From the NCBI RefSeq assembly GCF_000424385.1, contig NZ_AUJU01000026.1:1-64000 (forward strand): a stretch of 64,000 bases of DNA. Direction: 5' to 3'. The DNA comes from Butyrivibrio sp. LC3010 (GTDB lineage Bacteria > Bacillota > Clostridia > Lachnospirales > Lachnospiraceae). Shown here in pieces: positions 46,438-54,960 of the stretch (position 1 is the first letter of the stretch; the number at the start of each line of letters is the position of its first letter). The notes below the pieces were generated by a model, which saw only the letters and a program-made list of their open reading frames with translations, ran no database searches and had not been told where the DNA came from. The translations under genes were made by a program, and so were the position numbers.

Positions 46438-47343
46438 TTATAATGTTTCGTAAATACTGTTTATAAGCTCGCCTGTTGCGAGATCATCTGAAAAAGCAGT
46501 AGCACTTCCTGCAGCAGTACCCATATTTAATGCTACCTGATAATCTTTTGTTTTCATGTAGCCTGCAACGAAGCCTGCAACCATTGAATCACCGGCGCCT
46601 ACGGAATTCTTGACCGTACCCTTGGGAACTCCCACACGGAAGCGCTTGCCATCCTCCGTTATAAGCATTGCACCGTCTCCTGCCATGGAGATAAGAACGT
46701 TTCTTGCACCCATTTCCTGAAGCTTTTTCGCATGAGCCTCGATTTCATCATCTGTCTTAAGAACAGTGTTGAACATCTCACCCAGTTCATGATTATTGGG
46801 CTTTATAAGGAAAGGATGATATTTAAGAACATTCATCAAAAGGTCCTTGGTGGCATCAACCACAAAGATAACACCTTTATCCTTTAATCTGTCCAAAATG
46901 ATTTCATATACATTACTTGGAAGAGTGCTGGGAATACTTCCTGCAAGTATCAGCATATCTCCGTCCTTTAAGGTGTCGAGCTTCTGAAGAAGCTGCTCAT
47001 ATGCTGCATCGCTGATCTTCGGTCCCTGAGCATTAATTTCTGTTTCCTGTTCAGACTTGATTTTTACATTGATTCTTGAAATACCTTCATCAAGCATTAT
47101 GAAGTCAGCCAGAATACCCTTCCTTTTTACATCTCTGACAATCGCTTCGCCTGTAAAACCTGCTGCGAAGCCTAAAGCGGTATTTTCAATACCGAGGTTT
47201 TTCAGGATGGTTGAGACGTTGATCCCTTTTCCTCCGAAAAAGCAGTCCTCTGAAACTGAGCGGTTGGTCATGCCTGTATCAAGAGGCTTATCCATGCGGA
47301 CTATGTAGTCGATTGCAGGATTAAAAGTAACAGTGTATATCAT
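46438..47343 (-). CDS. fruK: 1-phosphofructokinase
   Basis: The 301-residue PfkB-family kinase starts MIYTVTFNPAIDYIVRMD and has FFGGKGINVSTILKNLG, the substrate loop, and the catalytic GAGDSMVAGFVAGY. It phosphorylates fructose-1-phosphate, the product of FruA, to fructose-1,6-bisphosphate. The gene order fruR-fruK-fruA supports this over the related tagatose-6-phosphate kinases. GGGAG gives the ribosome site. Confidence 0.95.
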   Translation of the reverse strand: MIYTVTFNPAIDYIVRMDKPLDTGMTNRSVSEDCFFGGKGINVSTILKNLGIENTALGFAAGFTGEAIVRDVKRKGILADFIMLDEGISRINVKIKSEQETEINAQGPKISDAAYEQLLQKLDTLKDGDMLILAGSIPSTLPSNVYEIILDRLKDKGVIFVVDATKDLLMNVLKYHPFLIKPNNHELGEMFNTVLKTDDEIEAHAKKLQEMGARNVLISMAGDGAMLITEDGKRFRVGVPKGTVKNSVGAGDSMVAGFVAGYMKTKDYQVALNMGTAAGSATAFSDDLATGELINSIYETL

Positions 47344-47459
47344 AATATTCTCCCTTCAATAATGAAGTTATAAGGTTCATCTTGTAGAAAAGAACGTCCG
47401 GCAAAGCTTTATAGAACGAAGATTATCTACAATACGTAAATGCACATTATGTAAAAAAA

Positions 47460-48227
47460 TCATTGTGCATCGGGATTTCCTAAAACAGCCTTTATTATTG
47501 TCTGGTCATTATATTTTTTTGCAGGTTCTTCATCGGTGATTATGCAGCAGCTCCTGAGTTCTGAAAAAGTAACTGAGCTGACAACACCAAATTTCGTATG
47601 ATCTGCAAGGATATAGGAAAGGTAGGTGTGTTTTATGGCTTCCGCCTTGACCAGTGCTTCATCTACATCAGGGGTGGTAAAACCTGCCTGAACAGATACG
47701 CCGTTGGTTCCCATGAAGGCCTTGGTAAAATGAAACTTACTTAATGCCTCGACACAATCAGGACCGATCACTGCTTCCGTTACGGGCTTGATACGGCCTC
47801 CGATGATCATTGTAGATAATCCACGCTCCAAAAGTCTTTTTGCATGTACGATACCGTTGGTTATGTACTTTGCATTCTGATTGGTTATGTGATCAATAAG
47901 ATGGAGGGTGGTAGTTCCTGAATCAATGTAAACAAAATCATTGTCCTGGATAAGTGAAGCGGCATATTCGGAAATTATGTCTTTTTCTTCAGTATTGCGC
48001 TGCGCTTTCTCAGCAACTGAGGGTTCAATGGTATTGACATCTCTGGAACTTAAAGAGGTTGCACCTCCGAACACCTTGAGTATTCTGTGCTCGGCATGTA
48101 AGGCATTTAAATCTCTTCGTATAGTTGCTGCAGAGGAATCCAATGCATCAACAAGTTCCTGAACCGTAACAACTTTATGTTCTTCAATATAAGAAACGAT
48201 AGCTGACCGTCTTTCTTCAGTTAACAT
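47460..48227 (-). CDS. fruR: DeoR-family regulator of the fructose operon
   Basis: The 255-residue protein has an N-terminal DeoR helix-turn-helix (RRSAIVSYIEEHKVVTVQEL, then DSSAATIRRDLNALHAEHRI) and a C-terminal sugar-phosphate sensing domain (YIDSGTTTLHLIDHI). It is the first gene of the fructose operon and presumably represses it until fructose-1-phosphate binds. The start at 48227 is chosen because GGGGAG lies just upstream and MLTEERR is the usual N-terminus; the frame is open 14 codons further. Confidence 0.92.
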   Translation of the reverse strand: MLTEERRSAIVSYIEEHKVVTVQELVDALDSSAATIRRDLNALHAEHRILKVFGGATSLSSRDVNTIEPSVAEKAQRNTEEKDIISEYAASLIQDNDFVYIDSGTTTLHLIDHITNQNAKYITNGIVHAKRLLERGLSTMIIGGRIKPVTEAVIGPDCVEALSKFHFTKAFMGTNGVSVQAGFTTPDVDEALVKAEAIKHTYLSYILADHTKFGVVSSVTFSELRSCCIITDEEPAKKYNDQTIIKAVLGNPDAQ

Positions 48228-48290
48228 ACGAATTCTCCCCAAAAGTCTTGATGGCGCATAAACAGACATCTTTCGTCGCCTTCTGAAAAA

Positions 48291-48319
48291 AGGATAACAT
48301 CACAAATAATCAAAGTCAA
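48291..48319 (-). promoter_or_regulatory. Promoter of the fru-pts operon
   Basis: On the minus strand TTGACT (48319-48314) and TATCCT (48296-48291) are 17 bases apart. One FruR box fills the spacer and another overlaps the upstream edge. Confidence 0.7.
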
Positions 48320-48392
48320 TCACAGATAATCATTTTAAGAAAAGATTAATAAACAAAAATAATCACAAATAATTGTAAAAAATCACAATTTG
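48299..48392. promoter_or_regulatory. Four FruR operator-like repeats
   Basis: The unit ATCACAAATAATC appears at 48299-48311, 48319-48331 (ATCACAGATAATC) and 48362-48374 (ATCACAAATAATT), with a partial copy ATCACAATTTG at 48382-48392. All point the same way. They surround the predicted operon promoter and lie between fruR and a divergent HAD gene. Repeated TTTGTGAT-type sites are typical of DeoR regulators. Confidence 0.7.
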
Positions 48393-48489
48393 TATATTAA
48401 TTTAATCAAGGAAGTTTAATATCATTATGTAAGTAGTTTAAAAGCAGTGAATTGTAATAAGTAATTTGTTATTTGGAGAGCGGAAACAT

Positions 48490-49140
48490 ATGGAAGTAAA
48501 AGCAGTTTTATTTGATCTTGATGGAACTCTGATAGACACCGAGAAATACTATCAGATAGTCTGGCCAAAGGCCGTTGAGCACTTTGGGTTTTCCATGACA
48601 AGAGAGCAGGCCCTGCAGCTAAGAAGCCTGGGGAGACCATTTGCTCCATTGCGTTTTAAGGAGTGGTATGGAGAAAGCTTTGATTATAATGAGGTAAGAA
48701 ATTACAGGAAAAAGCTTTTTGAAGAAATTGTGGCAAAGGAAGGGATTGGCATAAAGAAGGGCGCCAAAGAAATCCTCCAGTGGCTTAAAGACAGAGGAAT
48801 ACTGATATCAACCGCTACAGCTACCGATGAAGAGAGAACGACAAGATATCTGGAAAAAGTGGGACTTCTTCAATATTTTGACAAGATATGCTGTGCAACT
48901 ATGGTCAGGGAAGGAAAACCGCAGCCGGATATTTATTTGTATGCTGCTGAGCAGATTGGCGTTCCAAAGGAGAACTGCATTGCGGTAGAGGATGCACCAA
49001 ATGGAGTAAAATCTGCTTCTATGGCAGGAATTAAGACGATTTTCATTCCTGATCAGAATGATGATGAAGAAGAGGTAAAGGGACTATACTATAAAAAAAT
49101 AAATTCATTATTAGAACTCAGAAATATTATAGAAAATTAA
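48490..49140 (+). CDS. HAD-family sugar-phosphate phosphatase or phosphomutase
   Basis: The 216-residue HAD (subfamily IA) protein has motif I FDLDGTLIDTEKYY, an alpha-helical cap, motif II STATATDEERT, a lysine in EGKPQPDIY, and motif IV EDAPNGVKSASMAG. It resembles beta-phosphoglucomutase and related hexose-phosphate phosphatases. Divergent from fruR and sharing its operators, it may belong to fructose control. The ATG at 48490 has GGAGAG before it; a TTG further upstream is less likely. Confidence 0.88.
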   Translation: MEVKAVLFDLDGTLIDTEKYYQIVWPKAVEHFGFSMTREQALQLRSLGRPFAPLRFKEWYGESFDYNEVRNYRKKLFEEIVAKEGIGIKKGAKEILQWLKDRGILISTATATDEERTTRYLEKVGLLQYFDKICCATMVREGKPQPDIYLYAAEQIGVPKENCIAVEDAPNGVKSASMAGIKTIFIPDQNDDEEEVKGLYYKKINSLLELRNIIEN

Positions 49141-49254
49141 GAAATCCCAAATACAATCTTTCTTTACACCTCAGAGCTAATGGCATAAAATAGTAGTATA
49201 TACGTGATGTCTAGCGATATATATTACTGATTATACAAGGAGCGAGGGGTTCTT

Positions 49255-49854
49255 ATGGATCAGGTACTTACAAACGAACAGATTGACATTTTAGGAGAAA
49301 TTGCCAACATCAGCATGGGTAATTCCGCAACAACACTCAGTATGATGGTTAACAGGAAGGTTGATATAACCACTCCCAATGTGAATGTCATCAAGAGGAG
49401 CGAATCACTAGATGACTATGAGAATACCTGTATATTTGTTCAGATACATTATGTAAAAGGACTTACAGGTAACAACGTGCTAATTCTCAAGGAGAATGAT
49501 GTAAAGGTCATGACAGATCTTATGATGGGCGGGGATGGAACCAATACCAATTGTGAGATTTCAGATCTTCATTTATCTGCTGCTTCAGAGGCTATGAACC
49601 AGATGATGGGAGCAGCTGCTACATCTCTTTCCATGATGCTTGGGGTTCCTACAGATATTAGTACACCTGTTGTCAACAGGATTGATGTCGATAGTATCAA
49701 GATTTTTGAGAAGAGTTTTGAAACGGATTATGATAATTTCGTTAAGATTGCTTTCAAGATGACTATTTCAGGTCTTATAGATTCAGTAATGGTCCAGCTC
49801 TATCCTGTTCAGTTTGCTCGCGAGATGTGCGATAAATTTATGGCAAAGGAATAA
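49255..49854 (+). CDS. CheC-like CheY-P phosphatase
   Basis: The 199-residue protein has two CheC/FliY active-site motifs (E-x2-N): E15/N18 in DILGEIANISMGNSATTLS and E112/N115 in SAASEAMNQMMGAAATSLS, followed by the matching TTP and STP segments. CheC and FliY dephosphorylate CheY-P. It is about the length of CheC and has no SpoA motor domain. CheD is not seen nearby. It lies 11 bases before a DUF4317 gene. GAGCGAGGGG gives the ribosome site. Confidence 0.85.
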   Translation: MDQVLTNEQIDILGEIANISMGNSATTLSMMVNRKVDITTPNVNVIKRSESLDDYENTCIFVQIHYVKGLTGNNVLILKENDVKVMTDLMMGGDGTNTNCEISDLHLSAASEAMNQMMGAAATSLSMMLGVPTDISTPVVNRIDVDSIKIFEKSFETDYDNFVKIAFKMTISGLIDSVMVQLYPVQFAREMCDKFMAKE

Positions 49855-49865
49855 AGATAAGCTAA

Positions 49866-51002
49866 ATGAATAAAGCAGAAGTATTAGAAATAAGGAAACA
49901 GTTTACACCCGACAGATGTACGATAGATCACATCTGCGGGTGTTATGTTGATGGGGAAAAGAACAAGAAACTTGTTTTTAAAAAGGCCTTTGGCAGTATT
50001 CCTGAGGAAGAAATGTTCAAATATCTGGACATCTTCAAACACACTCTTTCAGGAGTTTTCGGTAAAAGTCTTATTAATTTGGAATTTCCACTTGATCAGG
50101 AAGGTGAGGGAGGAACACAGGAGTTTTTGCTGCGCCTTCGTGATTCCCATTTAGAGGATGATGCTCTGATAGATGAATTCTATGACAAAATAATAGCTAA
50201 TTATTTTGCTGAAGAGAATTATTTCATTATCCTTGTTCATGCGATCTATGATATTCCGGGAATGACACGTGATGGAATAGAGATGGAGGACGCTTCAGAG
50301 AATATCTATGATTATATGCTATGCAGTATCTGCCCCGTTAAGCTTTCCAAGGCAGGTCTTGGATATAATGAGAAGACAAATGATATAGAGGACAGATACC
50401 GTGACTGGGTTGTGGACGGACCGGCAAAGGGATTTTTATTCCCTGCATTCATAGAACGAAATGCGGATATCCATAATATGCTGTATTTCACAAAAAAGCC
50501 TGATGACCTGCAGCCTGAGTTTGTAGAGGCGCTTTTTGGTGGAAGAGCACCCATGTCAGCACCGGATCAGAAGACTCTATTCCAGGCCCTTGTGGAGAAC
50601 ACCATAGGAGAGGAAGCTGACTATGATGTTATGAGGAATATTCATGAGAATCTGAATACAATGCTGGAGGATCATGAAGAGGATGAAGTTACCTTTGAGT
50701 TATCAAAGGAGGATGTAAAACATCTATTATCTGACAGCGGTGTTCCTGAGGAGAGAATGAATTATTTTGATCATAATTATCAGGAAATAGTAGGTGAGGT
50801 TGAGCAGCCTCTCCTTGCGATGAATATTGCAAATACAAGGAAGTTTGATATTGAAGCACCCAATGTGGTGATTAAGGTTAAGCCTGACAGGGCAGATCTT
50901 GTTGAGTCAAGAATCATTGATGGTCGTCAGTGTCTTGTGATTGAAGTGGATGATCATATCGAAGTAAATGGAGTTAATGTTCGTACTTTTATTAAAGAAT
51001 AA
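49866..51002 (+). CDS. DUF4317-family protein
   Basis: The 378-residue protein matches the DUF4317 family: MNKAEVLEIRKQFTPDRCTI, ICGCYVDGEKNKKL, and ENYFIILVHAIYDIPGM. It has no signal peptide or membrane segment. Function is unknown; the family is widespread in Clostridia and Bacilli. Closeness to a CheC-like gene, with only 11 bases between, points to cotranscription. The ATG has only a weak ribosome site, which also suggests translation coupled to the previous gene. Confidence 0.85.
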   Translation: MNKAEVLEIRKQFTPDRCTIDHICGCYVDGEKNKKLVFKKAFGSIPEEEMFKYLDIFKHTLSGVFGKSLINLEFPLDQEGEGGTQEFLLRLRDSHLEDDALIDEFYDKIIANYFAEENYFIILVHAIYDIPGMTRDGIEMEDASENIYDYMLCSICPVKLSKAGLGYNEKTNDIEDRYRDWVVDGPAKGFLFPAFIERNADIHNMLYFTKKPDDLQPEFVEALFGGRAPMSAPDQKTLFQALVENTIGEEADYDVMRNIHENLNTMLEDHEEDEVTFELSKEDVKHLLSDSGVPEERMNYFDHNYQEIVGEVEQPLLAMNIANTRKFDIEAPNVVIKVKPDRADLVESRIIDGRQCLVIEVDDHIEVNGVNVRTFIKE

Positions 51003-51013
51003 TTGATTCATAC

Positions 51014-51105
51014 TTAACAAATTGAACACAATTTATATATATAATATAGGTACAGATAATTAACAAATTGAACACAATTTTTATATATAATATAGGTACA
51101 GATAA
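51014..51105 (+). repeat. 46-bp tandem duplication, each unit with a promoter
   Basis: 51014-51059 and 51060-51105 are identical except for one base, and lie head to tail without spacing. Each unit has TTGAAC and, 17 bases on, TATAGG, plus an internal TATAAT. The second unit runs directly into a terminator stem. Confidence 0.85.
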
Positions 51106-51132
51106 CAGAACCGAATATCGGTTCTGTTTTTC
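51104..51132 (+). terminator. Terminator just before the ABC exporter genes
   Basis: ACAGAACCGA pairs perfectly with TCGGTTCTGT around a 2-3 base loop and is followed by TTTTTC. It may end the DUF4317 transcript, but lies after both tandem promoters. Confidence 0.85.
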
Positions 51133-51158
51133 GGTAAAAAAATAAGGAAGGTGAGTAA

Positions 51159-52907
51159 ATGGTTAAGAAAATTCTTGGGGAGTTACATGAATTCAAGCTT
51201 CCAAGTATTCTTACTCCCGTGTGTATGATCGGAGAGGTTATCGCTGAGATGATCATCCCGATACTGATGGGACGTATAGTTGATCTTGGTATAAGCGGCG
51301 CAGACATGAATTACATAATCCGGACAGGTCTTATGATGATTGTTGTTGCGCTTTTTGGTTTGGCAGCGGGAGTAGGAGGTGCTGTTTTTGGTTCGAAAGC
51401 ATCTACCGGTCTTGCAAGAAATCTTCGTAAGCGTATGTTTGATAATATTCAGACATTTTCATTTTCTAATATCGATAAGTTCTCTTCAGCAGGACTTGTA
51501 ACGAGACTTACAACAGACGTTACAAATATCCAGAACTCATATCAGATGATTCTTCGAATGGCTATGAGAGCACCGGCTTCCATGATAATAGCCATGGTTA
51601 TGTCATTTATTATAAGTCCCAGGCTGGCATCCATCTATCTTATCGCGGTTTTATGCCTCGCTGTTATTATTGTCATAATGTTGAATAAGGCTACCAGATA
51701 TTTCAAGGAAGTATTTGAAAAATACGATAAGCTCAATGAGAGCGTACAGGAAAATGTCTCAGCCATCAGAGTTGTTAAAGCATATGTCCGTGAGGAATAT
51801 GAAAAGAGCAAATTCAGAACAGCAGCACTGAATATCTATGAAATGTTTGTAAGAGCAGAAAAAATAGTTACTCTTAACGGACCTGTTATGACTGGTACTG
51901 TTTATATCTGTATTATTCTCATAAGCTGGATTGGAGCACATATGATCGTATCAGGAGAGCTTACAACAGGAGCGATGATGAGTCTTCTGACCTATTGTAT
52001 GAATATTCTGATGAGTCTTATGATGCTTTCAATGATATTTGTTATGATCACCATGTCTCAGGCAAGTGCCAAACGTATCATAGAAGTAATCGATGAAAAG
52101 ACAAGCATAGATAATCCTGAAAAGCCAATAACAGAGGTAAAGGATGGAAGTATTGCCTTCGAGCATGTCAATTTTTCCTATAATGTGGAAAGCGAGGAGC
52201 CTGTTCTTAAGGATGTAAATCTTGAGATTAAGTCCGGAGAGACCATCGGTATAATAGGTGGAACCGGTTCTTCCAAATCAACACTGGTCAATCTTATCAG
52301 CAGACTTTATGACGTGAACGAAGGAAGAGTCCTCGTCGGAGGTGTTGATGTTAAAAAGTATGACATGGAAACTCTGAGAAATCAGGTATCTGTTGTACTT
52401 CAGAAGAATGTTCTTTTCAGTGGAACAATTTATGAAAACATTCGTTGGGGTGATAAAAATGCAACGGACGAGGAGGTAAGAAAAGCCTGCTGTCTGGCCT
52501 GTGCCGATGAATTTATTGAAAAAATGCCAAATGGTTACGATACCTTTATCGAACAGGGCGGAGCTAATGTATCAGGCGGCCAGAGACAGAGATTATGTAT
52601 AGCCAGAGCACTTCTTAAAAAGCCCAAGGTTTTAATTCTTGACGATTCAACAAGTGCTGTAGATACTGCAACCGATGCCAAAATAAGAAAAGCTTTTGCA
52701 GAAGAGATACCTAATACTACAAAGCTTATCATTGCACAGAGAATATCAAGTATTCAGGGATGTGACCGTATTATTGTTATGGATGACGGGCGCATTGATG
52801 GTTTTGATACTCACGAGAATCTGCTTGAAAACAATACCATTTACCGTGAGGTTTATGATTCTCAGGTTGGCAGTAGTGGCGATGCGGATTTTGATGAGAA
52901 GGTATAA
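51159..52907 (+). CDS. ABC exporter subunit with degenerate nucleotide site
   Basis: The 582-residue protein has six membrane helices and a C-terminal ATPase. Walker A is GGTGSSKST, the signature VSGGQRQR. In Walker B (VLILDDST) the catalytic glutamate is Asp, and the H-loop histidine is Gln (IIAQRIS). These changes mark the non-catalytic half of a heterodimeric exporter such as BmrCD or TM287/288. The canonical half is encoded next, 14 bases on. Substrates are probably drugs, lipids or peptides. AAGGAAGGTGAG is the ribosome site. Confidence 0.94.
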   Translation: MVKKILGELHEFKLPSILTPVCMIGEVIAEMIIPILMGRIVDLGISGADMNYIIRTGLMMIVVALFGLAAGVGGAVFGSKASTGLARNLRKRMFDNIQTFSFSNIDKFSSAGLVTRLTTDVTNIQNSYQMILRMAMRAPASMIIAMVMSFIISPRLASIYLIAVLCLAVIIVIMLNKATRYFKEVFEKYDKLNESVQENVSAIRVVKAYVREEYEKSKFRTAALNIYEMFVRAEKIVTLNGPVMTGTVYICIILISWIGAHMIVSGELTTGAMMSLLTYCMNILMSLMMLSMIFVMITMSQASAKRIIEVIDEKTSIDNPEKPITEVKDGSIAFEHVNFSYNVESEEPVLKDVNLEIKSGETIGIIGGTGSSKSTLVNLISRLYDVNEGRVLVGGVDVKKYDMETLRNQVSVVLQKNVLFSGTIYENIRWGDKNATDEEVRKACCLACADEFIEKMPNGYDTFIEQGGANVSGGQRQRLCIARALLKKPKVLILDDSTSAVDTATDAKIRKAFAEEIPNTTKLIIAQRISSIQGCDRIIVMDDGRIDGFDTHENLLENNTIYREVYDSQVGSSGDADFDEKV

Positions 52908-52921
52908 CGGAGGGAAGACAG

Positions 52922-54862
52922 ATGGCAGAAGAAAAAATTAAAGAAGTACGCGGTCCGGGACAACGTCCCGGCAGAGGCGCGCCAAGACCTGATATAGAAA
53001 ATCCCGGTGCCTTGTTTAAGCGGATTATGGGATATGTTTTGAAGGATTATACGCTTCATCTGGTGATTGTGATAGCCTGTATTATACTTACCGTAGTAGC
53101 AAGCGTTCAGGGTACTCTTTTTACAAAGACACTTATAGACAGCTATATTACACCGCTTATAGGTCAGGCTAATCCTGATTATGGCCCTTTGGCCAATGCT
53201 ATAGGACGAGTTGTAATGTTTTATGCGCTGGGTGTTGTTGCGTCCTTCATTCAGGCAAGGCTTATGATTTTTGTAGGCCAGGGAACTCTGAGAAATCTTC
53301 GAATAGAGCTGTTTGAGCATATGGAATCATTACCTATTAAGTATTTTGATACTCATGCTCATGGTGATATCATGTCAATTTACACGAATGATATCGATAC
53401 CTTAAGACAGATGATTTCAATGAGTTTACCCCAGCTTTTAAACAGTGCGATCACTATTGTAAGCGTTTTTGTATCAATGCTGGTACTGAGCATTCCTCTT
53501 ACAATTGTGACGATTGCAATGGTCGGTGTAACTCTTTTTGTTACAGCTAAAACCACAAAGGTTTCCGGTAAGAACTTCGTTGATCAGCAGAGAAATATAG
53601 GAACACTTAACGGTTATATAGAAGAAATAATGACCGGACAAAAAGTTGTTAAGGTGTTCTGTCATGAAGATGAAGTTATAAATAAGTTTGATGAGCTGAA
53701 CGAAGAACTCTACCAGAGTGCATATAAGGCTAACGCTTTTGCCAACATTCTTATGCCGATTGTTGCTCAGATTGGTAACCTAAGCTATGTTATCTGCGCT
53801 ATTATCGGTGGTGCTATAGCACTGAACCAGTATTTAGGATTTACCGTTGGCGGACTTGCAAGTTTCCTGACATTTAATAAGAGCTTCTCTATGCCAATCA
53901 ACCAGGTATCAATGCAGTTTAACAGTATTATCATGGCTCTTGCCGGAGCGGAGAGAATATTTAAGCTCATTGATGAGAAGCCTGAAACTGATGATGGCTA
54001 TGTAATGCTTGTAAATGCAAAGGAAGAAAATGGACAGATAGTTGAGTCAGAAGAATTCACAGGACATTGGGCATGGAAGCATTATCATAAAGCTGAGGGA
54101 ACAACTACCTATCAGCCCATGGAAGGTGATGTTACTTTCAATGATGTTGACTTTGGATATACTGATGAAAAGATGGTTCTTCACAATATTCTTCTTCATG
54201 CAAAACCGGGACAGAAGGTTGCTCTTGTTGGTTCAACCGGTGCAGGTAAGACCACGATTACCAATCTGATCAATCGTTTCTACGATATTCAGGATGGTAA
54301 GATCAGATACGATAATATCAATATCAATAAGATTAAGAAGGCTGATCTTAGAAAATCACTGGGAATGGTTCTGCAGGATACACATCTGTTTACCGGAACA
54401 GTAGCTGATAATATCCGTTATGGCAAACTGGATGCAACGGATGAAGAGGTCAAGGCAGCAGCCAAGCTTGCCAATGCCCATGGCTTCATCAAGCGTCTTC
54501 CTGAGGGATATAACACGATGCTTACAGGTGATGGAGCTAATCTTTCCCAGGGTCAGAGACAGCTTCTTGCAATTGCAAGAGCAGCTATTGCAAATCCGCC
54601 GGTTCTTATTCTGGATGAGGCTACAAGCTCCATTGACACCAGAACAGAGAAGATTGTTCAGGATGGTATGGATAAGCTGATGCATGGACGTACAACCTTT
54701 GTAATTGCCCACAGACTTTCAACAGTTAAGAACTCTGACTGTATTGTGGTTCTTGAACAGGGCAGAATCGTTGAAATGGGAACACACGAAGAATTACTTG
54801 AACTGAAGCAAAGATACTATCAGCTCTATACAGGTAATAAACCTGATATGGTATCTGCGTAA
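52922..54862 (+). CDS. ABC exporter subunit with canonical nucleotide site
   Basis: The 646-residue partner has a proline/glycine-rich basic N-terminus (VRGPGQRPGRGAPRPD), six membrane helices and a canonical ATPase: GSTGAGKTT, LSQGQRQLLAIARA, VLILDEATSSID and IAHRLS. Between the membrane and ATPase domains lies an insertion of about 35 residues (near 370-400). Together with the previous gene it forms a heterodimeric type IV exporter. GGAGGG precedes the start. A terminator follows. Confidence 0.95.
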   Translation: MAEEKIKEVRGPGQRPGRGAPRPDIENPGALFKRIMGYVLKDYTLHLVIVIACIILTVVASVQGTLFTKTLIDSYITPLIGQANPDYGPLANAIGRVVMFYALGVVASFIQARLMIFVGQGTLRNLRIELFEHMESLPIKYFDTHAHGDIMSIYTNDIDTLRQMISMSLPQLLNSAITIVSVFVSMLVLSIPLTIVTIAMVGVTLFVTAKTTKVSGKNFVDQQRNIGTLNGYIEEIMTGQKVVKVFCHEDEVINKFDELNEELYQSAYKANAFANILMPIVAQIGNLSYVICAIIGGAIALNQYLGFTVGGLASFLTFNKSFSMPINQVSMQFNSIIMALAGAERIFKLIDEKPETDDGYVMLVNAKEENGQIVESEEFTGHWAWKHYHKAEGTTTYQPMEGDVTFNDVDFGYTDEKMVLHNILLHAKPGQKVALVGSTGAGKTTITNLINRFYDIQDGKIRYDNININKIKKADLRKSLGMVLQDTHLFTGTVADNIRYGKLDATDEEVKAAAKLANAHGFIKRLPEGYNTMLTGDGANLSQGQRQLLAIARAAIANPPVLILDEATSSIDTRTEKIVQDGMDKLMHGRTTFVIAHRLSTVKNSDCIVVLEQGRIVEMGTHEELLELKQRYYQLYTGNKPDMVSA

Positions 54863-54876
54863 ATAGAAACTTAATT

Positions 54877-54917
54877 AAAAAACCTTGCTGTTTTATTTGC
54901 AGCGAGGTTTTATTTTT
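54877..54917 (+). terminator. Terminator after the ABC exporter
   Basis: AAAACCTTGCTG pairs with CAGCGAGGTTTT (one wobble) around a TTTTATTTG loop, followed by ATTTTTT. Confidence 0.88.
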
Positions 54918-54960
54918 TGTATAATAATTTACGCAAAATTAAAATTTTATGGAGGGAAAA

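Noticed and set aside
49140-49254. Sigma-28 promoter before the CheC-like gene
   Set aside because: GCGATAT is present, but no TAAA lies at the required distance of about 15 bases.
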